64,000 bases of DNA from Rhipicephalus microplus (lineage: Eukaryota > Arthropoda > Arachnida > Ixodida > Ixodidae): assembly GCF_043290135.1 (NCBI RefSeq), contig NC_134701.1:101902702-101966701 (forward strand), in the 5' to 3' direction. This document shows, piece by piece, positions 13,101 through 23,805 of the stretch. Under the pieces are notes generated by a model, which made no database searches, was not told the origin of the DNA, and saw only the letters and a list, made by a program, of their open reading frames with translations. A program made the translations under genes and the position numbers. How positions within the stretch are numbered: the first letter of the stretch is position 1; every line of letters begins with the position of its first letter.

Positions 13101-13666
13101 CCATACGTGAGACCCCGCAGATATGTGGGGGTACCATCGTTCATGATTGAAGGGTCGTAATTGGAAGCGAATGTAACAATGTTTCGGACCCTTGCATTCA
13201 TCCTAGTGCTCCCCCAAAGCATCTGATGGGCGTTGAAGTCACCGGTGATGATCCAAGGCCCATCGGTTCTCATTAGAATGTCTATTATTCTGTCGCAGTC
13301 AAATCCCGATGACGGAGATATATATCCACAAATTAGCGTGAACGAAACTGCATTCTTCTTTACACGAAGACACACGTACTGATTGTCGTCCTTTGAACTT
13401 ATTGGGTGCGAAAGATAAGTCAAGTCTGTGCGAATGTAAACAATTACTTTGCTTCGTTCTTCACAAGCGGCTGAACAAAAAGTTTTATAACCGGACAATC
13501 TATAAGGCGTTGATCCGTTTGGTTCACATATGACAAGTATAGGGAATTGATTGGCCCGAACAAATTGGCGAAAATCCGAGATACGGGACTTCATGCCTGT
13601 GGCATTCCACTGAAAAATCGACGCACTTTTAACTTTAGTGTGGAAGATGAGATTTTGTTGAGGCAT
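10184..13666 (-). pseudogene. LINE-2 ORF2 (endonuclease, RT, RNase H), broken
   Basis: The start MPQQNLIFHT at 13,666 opens a clean endonuclease frame to 12,578. It shows FQWNATGMKSRI, ICEPNGS, ITGDFNAHQMLWGS and THGSDHIPT, all expected for the exonuclease-endonuclease-phosphatase fold. RT follows at 12,559-11,225 with LDVKGAYD, GVPQGDVLSPTLFN and IYADDICLW. It is interrupted by a stop between TAEH and TYCG, another after the YADD region, and later breaks. RNase H (11,011-10,184) has its first catalytic Asp changed to Gly (IYTGGSV) but keeps ASELAAI and ICDSKAAL. The C-terminal segment CDYCGAVETIEHVLCSC is a typical I-clade Cys motif. Confidence 0.9.
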
Positions 13667-13671
13667 TGTGC

Positions 13672-15019
13672 TTATACGACGTTAGCAAGAACTGGAATCA
13701 GTGCATCCAGTATTTGCAGTGCACTCTTAGCAGACGGAGATTGTATGCTGCTCAGTAGCGTGCGAATCGTGGCAATTAATGATTCCACAATTGCAGTCAC
13801 TTGCCTGTCTTGGTTGGAAAGATCTCTAACCGGGATCGCGGACTGGCCGTCATGAAACTCCTTCAGTTCGCTTGATGCTGCTTCCCTTTGAATTGCAGGC
13901 CACTCTGTCACAGTTAGGGTATGCTCACTGGCTTTGTCCTTTACAGCCTTTCCCACGGCATGTGGTCTGGGAGGCAAAGGAGATGGTACTGATGAGGGTT
14001 CTGACAAACGTGTCGAGAAGGTAGCGGGCGTCCTTGAAGACCGACGTCGATGTGAACGACGCCTTCTGACTTTAGCTGCGGCTTCTCGATGAGATGAGTG
14101 ATCGCGCACCATCTCCTTCAAGATGGCAATTTCCTTCTGAATCCGCGGGCAGTCCTTCGATGTGGCTTCATGGGATCCATTGCAATTAGAGAATTTCTTG
14201 ACAGTTGCGACGCACTTATCCGCTTCATGGGGCTCTGCGCAGCGGTGGCATACCACCGAATTCTCGCAGACGCCGCTCGCATGTCCAAGTTTCATGCATT
14301 TACGGCACTGGAGAGGCTTTGGAATAAAAGGCCGCACAGTATGTCTGAAGTACCCCACCTTCACATGAGAGGGGAGTGATGTACTCTTAAACGCAATCTT
14401 CACACAGCGAGACTTGCCTAGCTGGGTGACATCAACAATTGGAGTATCAGTTGTTGACAAGAAATTGTAAGTCATTATTGGAAATAGCCACATCTATGTC
14501 GTAGATCACGCCGGTTACTACATCACGTCCCAAGGGAAGATGAGAGCACACCTGGTTGCCGTCTAAGTCAGTTACACTGCGCAGAACGCCCAACGCACTT
14601 GCGTGCAAAACGTCCACAGCCAGTATATTCTTTCTGGCGTTCACTCTTATGTCCGTGATCTCATTTGGCACGAGCGTTCCCAGAGACCTCGACACAGACT
14701 GTCTGTTAAGGCGTTTCATGCTGACAGGAAGTGCAGGCAGAAACAAGATGGTATAGGTGTTCGATTTTGGCGCTTCACTTACAGTTTGAATAGTTGAGGA
14801 CGAGGATGTCCTCATGTTCCTCCTCTTCGCTTGGTTGGAAACCGTCATCAGCACAGGTTGGAAACCGTCATCTGAAAAGTCCTCACTGCTGAGATAGTAA
14901 GCATGAGTATCTTCCCTGTCGCTGTCACTCCCTTGTCCCATCCGCTTCCTGGAGGCAGCCGCCGCTGGCGCCGCTGGCGCCGGCAGGCATCCGAGGGGGT
15001 CTACATCCATCCCCTCCAA
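13672..15019 (-). pseudogene. LINE-2 ORF1 (gag-like, three zinc knuckles), one frameshift
   Basis: The first frame (15,019-14,447, 190 aa) opens MEGMDVDPLG and is acidic and Ser-rich. The second frame (14,493-13,672, 273 aa) continues it after a frameshift in the overlap near 14,450-14,490. The second part carries CRKCMKLGHASGVC and CHRCAEPHEADKC, both complete. A third knuckle, FSNCNGSHEATSKDC, lacks its first Cys. A basic Arg/Ser stretch (RRRRSHRRRSSR) follows, then a helical C-terminus. The stop codon lies only 5 nt before the ORF2 ATG, a spacing compatible with termination-reinitiation. Likely role: RNA binding in the retrotransposition particle. Confidence 0.85.
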
Positions 15020-15040
15020 GGGAGCAGCGAAAACTGATCA

Positions 15041-15515
15041 ACTGACTTAAATTACAACTGGAATACGCCGGAGTTAGCAGAAGTAGCTCCTATTCAAACA
15101 CACTTCTTCGTCTTCCGAACAAAGTCTGCCAACAAAGGTGGGGGAAAACCTATGCGACTGATAACGATAGCATCACTGCTCCATTTTTACTAAGTACATG
15201 AACCGTAACATCCGCAACGCTTGTGCGACTACCTATCACTGGCTTTTTTTCTAAAGTATGTCACTATTTCAAATGGCGCCTTGTCTAAGTTTGCAGCGGC
15301 AAACAGGCTGCTCAAGGTTTCCTGTTACATCGCTGGTTGGAACGACAGCCCGACGTGCCTGGCTACACTGCCCCTGGTGAAGAAATGGGCCTCGACATCA
15401 GAGAGGGTACTGCTACCATCCTCGTCAACGTTCAGCCCGTCCTCAATACCACTGGCTCGCATGCCACTTCGTGATTTTGTTTGGTCTTTCCCGCATTCAA
15501 CGGCAACGCATTTTA
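15041..15515. other. No feature seen
   Basis: Apart from the uncertain 5' UTR boundary of LINE-2 near 15,040-15,060, this stretch has only short frames. The frame at 15,221-15,727 is carried mainly by the microsatellite that follows. Confidence 0.5.
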
Positions 15516-15714
15516 AACACACACACACTCAAACACACACGCGCACGCACACACACACGCACGCGCACACACACACGCATGTGCGCACACATACACACAC
15601 ACACGCACGTACGCACACACACACACTCACACACGCACGCGCACACACACACACACGCACGCGCGCACACATACATACACACACATACACACACGCGCGC
15701 GCGTGCGCGGGCGC
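15516..15714. repeat. CA-rich microsatellite, (ACACAC/ACGCAC)n
   Basis: About 200 bp of alternating purine-pyrimidine sequence is made of AC, ACGC and CATA variants, ending in a CGCGCGCG stretch. Long alternating purine-pyrimidine runs can adopt Z-DNA. The open frames across it on both strands are low-complexity by-products. Confidence 0.95.
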
Positions 15715-18394
15715 ATGTCAACCTTAACACTGAGCTTAGGGAAATACACTGCTGCTGCATGTAGACCTGCTCATTCCTGAAAAGCTAATAGGTTTGTTTA
15801 TGGCACTTTAATGCCACACTCCTTAGCTTTTACCTTTGTCATTGTTTTTTGAACGATTTCGCTTTTTAAAAATGAACTTGAAATTTCTCCTGTTCAGTTA
15901 TGTTAGCTTGGCTTGAGCCTATTACAGATCCTGGTGATATACGGGCTACCGCCTTTATTTTTTTAGTTATTTTCATATATAGGGCGCGAAAAAAGCACGC
16001 TCAAGCACATTAATTTATTTTTAAATGAGGTGTTTTTGAGCCCCACTCTTTTATATAACAGAAGAGCAGTCACGATACCTTTTGCCTTTCTGAGTAGCAC
16101 TCGTCTTGTTCACTTCATTTTATTTATATAATAATTTATTTATTTATTTATTTATCTATTTATACAGGCTCTTTAAAAAACATGCTCACTATTATTGAAA
16201 CGTTAGGGTAAAGACGTATCTACGTGTAACTTGCGGTGAACCCTTTGCTGCGGCAGAAGGCATCTACAGATTCGTAAAAGCATTAATTAGGCAGCGTACA
16301 ATTAACTTTTAATCATGGTTATTAAGCGGGCGAGTCACATGGATGAGTTTAGGCCATTCCTGTTAATAGTCTCTAGCCGAAACCGAAGCCAACGCACCAG
16401 ACAGCGCATCTTCGATCTACTTATTAAAGGTATTGCCCCCCCCCCACTACCACCACCCATCGTGTGCACGGCTCTATCCTTGCGGAAGTCTCTCGCTCTC
16501 TTTCATCCTCGTTTGCTCTGCTGGTCATTCCGAAACTGGTGACAACACTGGAGTGCGAGCCTAACAGTTGTGCTCCAAGAACATGATTTCTGTAGAAGTT
16601 CCCGCAATGGCAAAAGATGCGGTGCCTGTGTGAAGCGGTGCCCATGCGAAGATTCACTTAAGCTCTGAGATACAGCTTGTCAAGTCGCAATTTCACCGGA
16701 AACCAAAAGAGGCAGCACTCTTCAATCACCATTACTTTAACGTCATAAAATTATAGACTATGAGGAGTTTCAAGTCATCGAAAATTTCTTAGAGCATCCT
16801 AATATTTTTATATTGTTATTCCAATAAAACTGATAACAAAAATTTATTTTTAAGTTCCCTCGCATGCACCTTATTTTTTCGCTTACATTAACCACCAGCT
16901 TCCTGGCCAAGTTCTCGTAGGATGAAAGAGACAGAATGAGGCTACGAAATTTAGAAACGTGCAAACATATGTGTTCAGTGCTGACGTGTAACGAATGGTG
17001 ATTTTTGGATTTTTCTTCTTTTTTAGTGCGTTATTCTTTGTGTGTATTTTGTAATATCCGGGATTTCACGTGTTTTTTTAGAAAATGCTAATTATTTTAC
17101 TTGCTTACCAATGTTTTTGCTTAAGCGTTCCTTTCTTCCCATCTATGCTTCTTTTTATGTATTACCGCAGCATGGGCCTTTAAATGTTATTAAGTTATGA
17201 TTAGGGTACTGGACAGAGGGACAAGCAAGCTATCAAGGAAGCTTTTTCAACGACATTCTCCCGAGCTTGACTGATTTTATAAATGACACTAAAACGACAT
17301 TCTTTCGTATAGTGCCATTAAACCTATCGAAAGAGATCAGACCGTAGACAGCACCCGAAGTAACGCAACCAATTAGGATCTTGCCTTTCCCATGACTGCC
17401 ATTGCGCTTGGACAGTCACGACAGGATATTTGGCACTAAATATACGACATGAAAGCTTATGGGTGATGGTCTGTCTGATCTGTCTTGAATACGATATGCC
17501 ATTATTGTGAGCTAAGAAAATATACAAAGCAAACTTCCAAAACAAACATTCAAACAACTTAGCGCAGTACATGACGATGTGAGTAGCTGCTTCGTATTCA
17601 AAAAACGCGGGAACGGTGGGACTCAAAAGGCGTGGCTTATCAGTGAGAACATGGCCGAACTTCACATAAGATCGTTAACGTGAGTGGCGTAATTGTGATG
17701 CTGAAGCGGCTCTGTTACGGTATCATCAAGTTTTACGCTTGCTTTGTAATTCAAATTGCACAGCACACCAAAGTTACGCCCATTCCTCGTAACGAGAAAT
17801 GAAGCGGCTGTCTTCGCGGTGAAGTCTCATTTTTTGTCAGTCGTTGTTTTCATTCCTCGAGTTTTTTTCGAATTCTTAACTATTTCATTTTTGTGTTTCA
17901 GTCAAACAGCATCGCTTTGTTTTTAGCAGAACAGACTTCAAGGTGGTTTGTGGACACAGGAAGTATACAGATCTCTCAATCCTCGCGTCGTCGTCCCCGA
18001 ACTCACTCAACCATTCTACGATCGTGTGTATTTCTGATGGGAAAGACAGCCCACATTCTTCAAACAAATATTGCCTGCTGAACCAGCTAACATGAAAACT
18101 TTCATTTTGAGACCAAGATGACAAACAGTGCCGCCAACTTCTTAGATAAAGGTAAACTGGTCTGCGCAAATAAAGACAAGGGCAACGAAAATATTGGACA
18201 GGGACAAGATGTAACATCGGTTACGAATTTTTTTGAGTGAAATTGAGCGCCTTTTGTAGTTCAAGAATGGAGTTTTTGCCGAACACTGATGGCTTTCATT
18301 TTTGATGAGATTAGGTTACCTCGGGTAAATTAATTTTTCTCACACCTCTGTTGCCATAATCTTTTGTCGAGAGGCAGTAATATTGTCAAAATCA
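15715..18394. other. AT-rich stretch without recognisable gene
   Basis: An (ATTT)n run lies at about 16,110-16,165 and a short C-run near 16,436-16,444. Otherwise there are only short frames. The minus frame at 17,885-18,217 (110 aa) looks like translated repeat and has no domain I can name. Confidence 0.5.
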
Positions 18395-18569
18395 TTCGCT
18401 GGTAGCACAGCAGAGGAGAACGAAGCGAGCATCACGAGACGTAGCTTCTGGCATTCCCAGGAAGACGACGTTGGGCGTCTGTTATTGTGTTGTGTTCGCG
18501 TTTGCGAATATGTTCTTGTTATTCTCGTCGAAACGAAGTCGTGTGTCCTGTTTTTTTCGTGGGGCGACA
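18395..18569 (+). repeat. Gypsy-A 5' LTR fragment
   Basis: The segment from GGTAGCACAGCAG to about 18,569 aligns with 26,880-27,050 through landmarks CTTCTGGCATTCCCAGGAAG, the TTGGGCGTCTG motif and the TTGTTATTCTCGTC region. It ends just before the PBS-like sequence, as a 5' LTR should. Its left boundary is not resolved. Confidence 0.6.
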
Positions 18570-18834
18570 CTGGTGGATGTGCTGGGTGGGTGATCGATCA
18601 ACTATACGGCTGATACTCGGGACACCTCCGCGGACTTACACTTTAAGTTCGACACCGCAACTCATTCCAGCAGTGGATACTACTGTCCACCACTACAGTC
18701 GCCGACAGCGAAGCCTTAGTCCTGATGTGGTTCTCTCGGGACTTCTCCAGCAATGCGCTCCCCCCGAATAAGTGGCAACTACAGGTGCTTCACAGCTGAC
18801 GTTTGAGCAGCTTCAAATCCCCGAGACCTCCTAT

Positions 18835-19931
18835 GGTGAGGTATATGAAGACGTTGAGGACTCCTTAGCGTAGCACGAGTGACTCGCCAAGGCAAACCTC
18901 GGAAGCATCGAACAAAAGCTTTCAGGGCCTGTATACTTTGATTAAGCGAACAACGCTTGTACGTAGCATGAGAACTAAGGCTACGCTGTGTTCATGGAAA
19001 GAATTTCGGCAGCAGCTCCTTAGCACCATCTGAAACAGTGGCTGCCGTGATTCCGCCTAGCGACTCACCAAGTCACGCACCCAGAAACCGAATTAGTGTG
19101 TCGTTATGTTTGTGGAGGACTTGACCCGCCTATTTTGACTGGCTGACAATGAGATGCCTGAGCAAAGAAACTCAGACATTTGATGCGAGGCGTCAAGCAC
19201 AGTGCTTTGCTGGTCTTCTTTGTAAAGCACTGACGACTGTTGTGAAATTCATCAATGAGGCTGCAGCTATCGAGTGAGAACCACAGCAACGGTGTCGCTA
19301 ATACGAACGACAAAACGGCGCCTCAATCATCGTCTCTTCTCTAATGGCCGGCAGTGACGGTTCTCTACGTGAGCTCATTTGAGAGAATATTCGCGAAGAG
19401 ATTCGAAGCTTTTTTGTGACTTCACGAAAACCTGCGACGGCATTAGCTGCAGAAGATGGGTGGCATGAAATTAAGTGATTACTTTCGCTCCCCAAATATC
19501 TACCAGGCCAGCGACCTATCAACTATGCGTCGGCCGTCCGTCATCGGTAACCAGTGCCGCACAAGTAGTCTCCTCTGGCTCATTCTTACAACGCACCGAT
19601 AGTGTCAGTCTACAATTCACCACCGTTGCCTGCGCCACTGACGACGACGACTCCCCAATATAAGGCACATGCGCAAGCATTTCTGGTCTACCCTCCACAG
19701 ACCCCTAGAACTTTGTCGCCGAAGATGCACACAAGTCGACCATTCGATCGCCTGACGAATTTGCGGCGCACAGTCGACCACCGTTCACTCTGTTTCCAGT
19801 TCGGAGAAACTGGGCATGTTTACCGCATCAGCCCTTGTCGGGAACAAATTTGCCCGACTTTTGCACAGACCACCTCACAAGCAATTCCAAGTGACAGCGC
19901 GCACCCGCAAGCACAGCCATCCGCTCTGTAA
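18835..19931 (+). pseudogene. Gypsy-A gag remnant
   Basis: A capsid-start motif EVYEDVEDSLA near 18,838-18,870 matches the Gypsy-B gag position. Between 18,870 and 19,600 the frame is broken repeatedly. The last part (19,602-19,931, 109 aa) holds a zinc-knuckle relic, CFQFGETGHVYRISPC, in which the second Cys is replaced and the spacing before the last Cys is stretched. Intact Gag of this type assembles the particle and packages RNA. This copy cannot make it. Confidence 0.75.
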
Positions 19932-20159
19932 CGTCCCGTCCACTCTTGGTCACTTCCGATGAGCTCTTCACCGCACCATCATAGTTGCGCCGACGCTGTC
20001 CGGGGCAGGTCCCCAAGACCTCATCAGGGTAACTGAAAGCTGTGACTTTTAGGGCGAAGGTTGCTGCTCGTCCAGTTGCTGCAATACTTCTAGTATCAGT
20101 GTGATGCGACGAACCGTGTGACGCCACTTACCCCAAACGAAATCGTAAGCGCCGACATA

Positions 20160-23100
20160 GATGCTTACATTTACGGACGTCCTGTCTCAGCACTAGTAGA
20201 TTCTAGAGTAAATTTTTCGATTAAGAGCCGAAAGCTTTCCGATTGGCTTAAAGAGTAGGAACTTCATGAAGAGGGCCTAACCTAAAAATCGTGGGCGGCC
20301 AACTGATGACGCCGACTGACAAGTGTAATGCAAGAGTTAATACCAGTGATTCGGCTTTCGCGCCACGTTTGCTAACGAATTTCAGTGCTGAGCGATGACA
20401 TCTTGCGAGAGGTATGGCAGTTGCGTACGAGGAGAAGCACGCTGAGGTTGCAGGCTCCTTGACTAGGGAGAAAGCCAATGCTACCAGGGCAGCACCTCTA
20501 TTCGTCGATGTTGAATTGAGTTTGCTTTCCACACAGAAACAAAGCCTTCTGGAGCTGTGTATTGAGGTTCAGATCAGCTTTTCTTCGACGTCCAGAGTTC
20601 GCCAAATGCCGTTGGCAAAACATCGTATCATTACGGATGAAATGGCCATACCCACACGACAGAACACATAACGAGTAGCTCCACGGAAACGTGAGGCCAT
20701 AAGAAGTCAGGTGCAAAGGACACTTCAGAATGATGTTATTCAGCCGTCGAAAAGTCCCTGGGTCATAGGTAGCATTTATAAAGACAAAGAAGGCCCTTTA
20801 CGTTTCTGCGTCCATTACCGTAGCTCAATGAGGTTACAAAAAATGAAGTTTACCCGCTACATCGTACGGACGATTCCCTCGATCTACTACTCCATGCACG
20901 TTATTTTTCGTCGATTGATTTACGTGGTGGATTTCGGCAAATAGCAGTTCATGAAAGAGATAGAAAAAAACAGCATTTGTGACAAACGATTGTCTTTATG
21001 AGTTTAAAGCACTCCCTTTCGGCATGTACTCCGCATCGGGAACGTTTCAGCCGCTTGATGGACACACTTCTATCAAGCCTAAAGTGGCAACATGCCTGGT
21101 ATATTTGGAAGATGTCATTGTAATTTCAGCGGCAGTTGGCGAGCTCATAAAGCGACTTACAAACCATACGATCGGCTGGGCAAACGCTTAAGCCAAAAAA
21201 TGTCAATTTGGCTTCGAAGAGTTTCCTTTTTTGTAGCACCTCGTCAGCAGTGAAGTTGCATGACCTGATGAAGACAAATAGACATTGTAGAAAATTTTCC
21301 CGTGCCTTCGGACAAGAAGGCAGTGAGACAATGTTTAGGTCTCTCTACCTATTACCGATGCTTCACTGCGAATTTTTGACGGATTGTCCCAACTTTGACA
21401 CGTCTCACCTAAGAAGGCGTTACTTTCGTGTCGTATGAATAGCAGCAGGCAGTGCTCAACGAGATGGGACAACGTCTTCAAAGGCCGCCAGTTCCTGCAC
21501 ACCTAGACGATGACCCTCCGACAGCGGTTCACAGTGACGCCAGCAATGTCAGCTTAGGAGCTGTAATCGTGCAGTGTCAAGATGGCGCTTAACGGGTAAT
21601 TGCTTACGCAAGTAGAACTCTCTCCCGAACAGTGGAGAATTACTCTACCACTGAAAAAAAAGTGTCTTGCCGCGGTGAGGGTGGTTTTGAAGTATCGCCC
21701 ATATTTGTATGGCACCTGTTTAATGTTCTCAGCGACCACAACGCTCTTTGTCGGTTCACGAACTTAAAGTGCCCGCCGTAATGATTGGCGCCCTGCAGCC
21801 TTAAGCCTCAAGACTTTGATATTGCTATAGTTTTTAAATCGAGGAAGTGACGTACGGACGCCGTTCGCATTTGTAGTGCTCCATTTGTAGACGTAAAGAA
21901 GGACGAAGATGATCACGACGAGCCGTTTGTCGGTGTCTTCAACACGTGTACAGTCGCACAGCAGCAACGCGACAATTACGAGTTGCAACCCATCATTTTT
22001 GCTTTTTTTAGGGACGCACATATGCTATGCGTAAGCTCTCTACTAGAGGGCTATCATCGTTTTCCTTGCGCAACGAGGCCTTACATAAGGTGAACTTTTC
22101 TCCGAGTGGAAACACCTACTTACTTGTCGGCCCAACATCGCTCAGGAGAGAAGTACTACATGGGTGCCATCACGACGCGACATCTGATCATTTAGGTTAC
22201 ACACGAACGCTATGCCGAGTGAGACAGAAGTATTACTGGCCAGGGCTGAAGCCAACCATTCTACCGCACGTTCGGACAAATCTTGAGTGCAACGTAGAAA
22301 GGTTCCAGCTGGGAAACCAACAGAGCTCCTTCATCCAATTGATATACCAGAAACCTCATCCACTGAAGTTGGAATGAATCTCCCAGGACCATTTATCACT
22401 TCAGCTGCTGGTCGTAGGTGTATATTTGTAGCTACAAACTACTTCACTCGCTGCGCCAAAACCAAGGCTATGGAGCGGGGTGCAGCTAGTGAAGCTGCCT
22501 GGCGTTTTATTGAAAATGTAGTCCTGAAGCATGGCGGTTCATCATTGTAGTAATAATCGACAGGAAAGCAGCATCAATAGCCGAGCAATTACACAATTTT
22601 ATACCTAAGGGGAACATCTCAGTGGCGTACAATAGCATACCACCCCACAAACAAATGGTCCGACGGAACAGCAGAAGAAAAGACTCAATTGATTGTATAA
22701 TTGATTGATTGATTGATTGATATGTTCGGGTTTAAAGTCAGAAAACCAGACTGAGTAGTGGAGGGTTTCAAAAATTCTGATGGCCTGGGGTTCTTTAGCG
22801 TGCACTGAAGTTAGCACATGGGCCTTCAGATCTCGCCTCCATCAAAAATGCAGCCGCCGCAGCCAGGATTTGACCCCGCGTCCTGCTGGTCAGCAGCCCA
22901 GTACCTCAGCCCTTAAACCACCATAGCAGGGTCTGAATAAAACACTTTCGCATATGCTTTGCATGTACGTCTATGTGGAAGAACAAACTGGCATGAGAAA
23001 GCGCCTTATGTCACGCGTAGAATACGGCAAAGCATTAGACAACACGCATGACACCGTTCCTTCGCCTTCATGGACATAAAGCCAGAAGCATGTCGACGCT

Positions 23101-23459
23101 TGTTGCCGCATGTAAGCGATGGCGTTGAAACTAGTGCTGACTGCAAAACTCAGCTTGCTGTAGAAGCCCGACCATTTACCTGCATATGTATTCGTCGCCA
23201 ACGAAACTACGACACTAGGCGCTATAATCTTTGTCACCGAACAGTCTCCTGTGTACCGGAGGAGTAGGTTTTGTTCTGGACCACAGTTTGCCATCGTCGC
23301 CTCTCAAAGAAGCCTTTAAGGCAGTATTTCGGGCCGTATGAAGTTCTCAGATGTCTCAGTGATAAAAACCATGAGGTTATTCCCGACATTCCACATTGTT
23401 CAGAACCCCAGCTAGAAGTTGTGCACGTGGTTCGGATGAAGCCCTTTTTGTCAGAGTGA
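20160..23459 (+). pseudogene. Gypsy-A pol remnant (protease, RT, RNase H, integrase)
   Basis: The protease is readable near 20,155-20,260, but the DTGA active-site motif reads DSRV. RT fragments cover 20,711-21,190; the YLDD motif has become YLED (CLVYLEDVIVIS). RNase H traces are visible around 21,520-21,740. The integrase zinc-binding region (DHLGYTRTLCRVRQKYYWP) is at 22,027-22,377 and the core start (FVATNYFTRC, with the first catalytic Asp now Asn) at 22,420-22,550. After the nested SINE the frame resumes at about 22,937, and the C-terminal segment QYFGPYEVLRCLSD follows at 23,271-23,459. Many stops and frameshifts. Confidence 0.85.
22690..22935 (-). mobile_element. Ruka-type tRNA-derived SINE nested in Gypsy-A integrase
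   Basis: On the minus strand it begins CTGCTATGGTGGTTTAAGG with a tRNA-like A box and continues through CTGCTGACCAGCAGGACGCG to a B-box-like region. It then reads the SINE body (ATGGAGGCGAGAT, TTCTTTAGCGTGC complement) and ends in an ATCA/GATT tetranucleotide tail at 22,690-22,722. It matches the copy at 45,355-45,556. The integrase reading frame stops at its left edge (TEEKTQL-like) and resumes at its right edge (NKT-like), so the insertion is younger than Gypsy-A. Confidence 0.85.
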
Positions 23460-23520
23460 GCCAGCCCATGGGCTGCCAATGACTACAAACCCTACTGTCA
23501 TGACGATTAGGCAGTGGAAT

Positions 23521-23572
23521 GATGTTTTTTTAATGCGAAGCATTTCTTAGCGAACTTCAGTGACTTTGAGCG

Positions 23573-23627
<55 letters not shown>

Positions 23628-23690
23628 TTGTCTATCTAGCTAGCTACCTATGTAGCCGACTTCAATTTTTAGCTCTCCTGGCCGTTTAGT
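23521..23690 (-). repeat. Dispersed repeat fragment with TATC microsatellite (copy 3)
   Basis: The sequence GCGAAGCATTTCTTAGCGAA at 23,538 is the complement of the conserved end of copy 1 and matches copy 2 at 62,622. A (TATC)n run follows at 23,575-23,635. Beyond the microsatellite the similarity is not evident, so this copy looks truncated. Confidence 0.65.
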
Positions 23691-23805
23691 TAATGGTATC
23701 AATACCAAACTTGGTATGGCATAACATGACTGTATGGAGAACACATTTTTTTAGTTATAACCTGAAAATGAAGACATATATTTAATGAATGCCATAATTT
23801 ACATT

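Larger units (their letters stand above)
10000..15040 (-). mobile_element. LINE-2: I-clade non-LTR retrotransposon, moderately preserved
   Basis: Read on the minus strand from ~15,040 to ~10,000 it has ORF1 with three zinc-knuckle-like motifs, then ORF2 with endonuclease, RT, RNase H and a Cys-rich end. The 3' UTR (10,183 to ~10,020) includes a CCTTCCCCAGTGCGGGGTAG segment and a CTCTCTCTC-like end that I recognise from abundant tick LINEs. It carries one ORF1 frameshift and several ORF2 stops. It is younger in appearance than LINE-1. Confidence 0.9.
18395..23460 (+). mobile_element. Gypsy-A: heavily decayed Ty3/Gypsy LTR retrotransposon
   Basis: An LTR-like segment is followed by a primer-binding-site-like CTGGTGGATGTGCTGGG (18,570), then gag, protease, RT, integrase core and integrase C-terminus in the canonical Ty3/Gypsy order. 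Nearly every domain can be aligned with Gypsy-B at 40-45 kb, for example EVYEDVEDSLA against SVFEDVEDWLA. Catalytic motifs are degraded in protease, RT and integrase. A Ruka SINE is nested in the integrase. The 3' LTR is not seen next to the coding end at 23,460; a related LTR piece lies at 26,865. Confidence 0.85.

Noticed and set aside
15471..15764. Open frames on both strands of 87-168 aa
   Set aside because: They translate the CA/CG microsatellite and give Thr-His or Cys-Val repeats; no gene evidence.
23575..23640. TATC run considered as a regulatory GATA-factor cluster
   Set aside because: It belongs to a dispersed repeat in which all copies carry it; no promoter nearby.
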